A stretch of DNA of 64,000 bases, from positions 3,089,501 through 3,153,500 of the forward strand of contig NZ_CP110678.1 in the NCBI RefSeq assembly GCF_026167545.1, read 5' to 3'. The DNA comes from Sphingomonas sp. S1-29 (GTDB lineage: Bacteria > Pseudomonadota > Alphaproteobacteria > Sphingomonadales > Sphingomonadaceae). The first letter of the stretch is position 1; every line of letters starts with the position of its first letter. The notes beneath the pieces were generated by a model. The model saw only the letters and a program-made list of their open reading frames with translations, made no database searches and was not told the DNA's origin. The translations under genes and the position numbers were made by a program. Shown here in pieces: positions 62,660 to 64,000 of the stretch.

Positions 62660-62690
62660 AAAAAAAGGGCGACCCGTTGCCGGATCGCCC
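62660..62690 (-). terminator. Rho-independent terminator of the rplM-rpsI operon
   Basis: In minus-strand RNA, GGGCGA-U-CCG pairs with CGG-G-UCGCCC (10 pairs, one U-G) around GCAA (a GNRA loop), followed by seven U. It begins 26 bases after the rpsI stop. Confidence 0.9.
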
Positions 62691-62715
62691 CCTTTTCGCA
62701 GCCATGAAGGCCGAA

Positions 62716-63270
62716 TCAGCGCTTCGAGAACTGGAAGCTGCGGCGGGCCTTGGCCTTGCCGTACTTCTTGCGCTCGACTGCGCGGCTGTCGCGGGTCAGG
62801 AAGCCTGCTGCCTTCACCGGCGCGCGAAGCACTGGTTCATAGCGGGTCAGCGCCTGTGCGATGCCGTGCTTGACCGCGCCGGCCTGGCCCGAAAGGCCAC
62901 CGCCCTTGACGGTGCACATCACGTCATACTGATCGGTGCGATCGGCGACTTCAAACACCTGGCTGATCACCAGACGCAGCGTCGGACGTGCGAAATACAC
63001 TTCCTGGTCGCGCCCGTTGACGACGATCTTGCCCGAACCCGGCTTCAGCCAGACGCGTGCGACGGCGTCCTTGCGGCGACCGGTCGCATAGGCGCGGCCG
63101 TACTGGTCGATGATCTGCTCACGCAGCGGGGTGTTCGAATAGACGGGAGCGGCTGGCTGCTGCTCGTCACCGGTGGTGGTGGCTTCGCCATTCTGCGGCT
63201 GCTGCTCGCCGACGGGCTGGCCCGCTGCGATTGCGCCGAGGTCGGCCAGGGACTGGCGGTTATCGGACAT
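62716..63270 (-). CDS. rpsI: 30S ribosomal protein S9 with N-terminal extension
   Basis: This 184-residue protein contains the complete S9 core (about residues 57-184: [31 protein letters not shown] to the C-terminal [17 protein letters not shown] that reaches the P-site tRNA). The first 55 residues ([17 protein letters not shown] ... [17 protein letters not shown]) are an acidic, Gln/Pro-rich extension; S9 of E. coli is only 130 residues. Such extensions occur in alphaproteobacteria. The ATG overlaps the rplM stop by one base, so the two are translationally coupled, and a strong terminator follows. Confidence 0.97.
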   Translation of the reverse strand: MSDNRQSLADLGAIAAGQPVGEQQPQNGEATTTGDEQQPAAPVYSNTPLREQIIDQYGRAYATGRRKDAVARVWLKPGSGKIVVNGRDQEVYFARPTLRLVISQVFEVADRTDQYDVMCTVKGGGLSGQAGAVKHGIAQALTRYEPVLRAPVKAAGFLTRDSRAVERKKYGKAKARRSFQFSKR

Positions 63271-63749
63271 TATGCGCCCACCTTGTTCTTACGGTTCATG
63301 CTGCCGATGTCGAGGACTTCGGGGTTCTGCGCCTCGTGCGGATGCTCGGTGCCCTTGAAGATGCGCAGGTTGCGCATCTGCTGGCGGCCAAGCGGACCGC
63401 GCGGGATCATCCGCTCGATCGCCTTTTCGAGCACGCGCTCGGGGAAACGACCTTCGAGCACCTTGGCTGCGGTCACTTCCTTGATGCCGCCGGCATAGCC
63501 GGTGTGCTTGTAATAGACCTTCTTCGCCGCCTTGCCGCCGGTGAAGCGAACCTTCTCGGCGTTGATGACGATGACATTGTCACCGCAATCGACATGCGGG
63601 GTGAAGCTGGTCTTGTGCTTGCCGCGAAGCACGTTGGCGATGATCGTCGCTGCACGACCGACCACCAGGCCGTCGGCATCGACAATATGCCACTTCTTTT
63701 CCACCTCAGCCGGCTTCACCGACTTGGTGGTCTTCATGAGCGCCTTCAT
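63270..63749 (-). CDS. rplM: 50S ribosomal protein L13
   Basis: This 159-residue protein is first in the rplM-rpsI operon. Recognisable parts are [56 protein letters not shown] (residues 18-72) and [34 protein letters not shown] (112-145). It binds 23S rRNA early in assembly. The first start ([11 protein letters not shown]) gives a few more residues than E. coli L13; MKTTKSV at the internal ATG is an alternative. A TTGACT-N17-CATTAG promoter and a GC-rich leader hairpin lie upstream. Confidence 0.96.
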   Translation of the reverse strand: MKALMKTTKSVKPAEVEKKWHIVDADGLVVGRAATIIANVLRGKHKTSFTPHVDCGDNVIVINAEKVRFTGGKAAKKVYYKHTGYAGGIKEVTAAKVLEGRFPERVLEKAIERMIPRGPLGRQQMRNLRIFKGTEHPHEAQNPEVLDIGSMNRKNKVGA

Positions 63750-63816
63750 GGGGCTTGGACCTTATGTGAGTATAAACGCAAGCCGCCGCCCCGGTGGAGG
63801 CGGCGTCGTGGCAGCG

Positions 63817-63845
63817 CTAATGCGCAGAAGGCGGCTGGAAGTCAA
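63817..63845 (-). promoter_or_regulatory. Putative promoter of rplM-rpsI
   Basis: TTGACT (63840-63845) and CATTAG (63817-63822) are 17 bases apart on the minus strand. The inferred leader of about 60 bases contains a GCCGCC...GGCGGC hairpin (63783-63805), a possible autoregulation site. Confidence 0.55.
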
Positions 63846-63898
63846 GGCAACCGGGCGATTGCTGACGGGTATCGGGATACCCTATGCCGCGCGAGCGG

Positions 63899-64000
63899 TC
63901 AGTCGCCGGTCGATTCGTCGATCCATTCGAGCACGGCTTCGCTGGTGGCGGCGGGCCATAATTCGATCGCGGGGGTGTCGTAGCTGTGGAGCTGGGTGAT
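63899..64000 (-). CDS. CutA-like divalent-cation tolerance protein, C-terminal end (cut by window edge)
   Basis: The last 33 residues of a protein that extends beyond the window: ITQLHSYDTPAIELWPAATSEAVLEWIDE. This fits the C-terminal part of CutA1, a trimeric copper-binding protein (family pattern HPYExPxIxxxPI...YLxWI), with the tyrosine-aspartate-threonine-proline and the late tryptophan conserved. It ends TGD-stop. The N-terminal, trimer-forming part is outside, so the identification is moderately secure. Confidence 0.72.
   Translation of the reverse strand: MTQLHSYDTPAIELWPAATSEAVLEWIDESTGD

Overview
The window is very G+C-rich bacterial chromosome with dense, tightly overlapping genes. 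A complete mra/dcw cell-wall and division cluster, the split b and b' ATP synthase subunits, an S9 protein with an acidic N-terminal extension, meso-DAP-type MurE (DNPR motif) and weak alphaproteobacterial-style promoters all point to an alphaproteobacterium. The dispersed palindromes with arms such as CCGTTCGTTTCGAGCG suggest Sphingomonadaceae (Sphingomonas or a relative). This is inferred from the sequence, not from a search. I saw no rRNA, tRNA, prophage, transposase gene or CRISPR array. 

Layout. 1-6.5 kb: the start of an acyl-CoA ligase with an apparently leaderless promoter, a small membrane protein, an ABC-F ATPase, small membrane proteins, a less G+C-rich orphan secreted protein and cysteine synthase. 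6.5-25.3 kb: the dcw cluster in classical order, mraZ-rsmH-ftsL-ftsI-murE-murF-mraY-murD-ftsW-murG-murC-murB-ddl-ftsQ-ftsA-ftsZ, preceded by three phased MraZ boxes. Most neighbours overlap by 1-4 bases. 25.4-33.4 kb: a TPR/SPOR envelope protein, dgt, radC (convergent) and a ydbH-ynbE-ydbL operon for envelope lipid homeostasis. 33.5-36.5 kb: a GIY-YIG protein and the F0 genes atpI-B-E-F'-F. 

36.5-56.8 kb: a TPR/TonB-C-like protein, an SMR exporter, a DUF885 protein, uvrC, a DUF3857/transglutaminase/TPR protein, a polysaccharide deacetylase paired with a FemAB-like acyltransferase, recO, leuB, a GT2-GtrA glycosyltransferase convergent with a PMT-family glycosyltransferase, metZ-apaG, a LysR regulator with a GNAT protein, a DAG-kinase-like protein and a metallophosphoesterase. 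56.9-64 kb: a six-copy 210-bp tandem repeat, a methyltransferase, a large serine-protease autotransporter, the rplM-rpsI operon and the end of cutA. 

The most unusual content is the repeat load. At least four or five palindromic families occur. One element is read through in frame inside the PMT-family glycosyltransferase. Another lies in the N-terminal coding region (or leader) of murB, and a third supplies the stop codon of ftsQ. Inside the dcw cluster the elements sit at three of the four junctions where gene overlap is lost. One intergenic element (40043-40106) folds into a perfect three-arm cloverleaf. No wholly new enzymatic system is evident; the best leads are the coding palindromes, the phased tandem array, the cloverleaf and the modular autotransporter.
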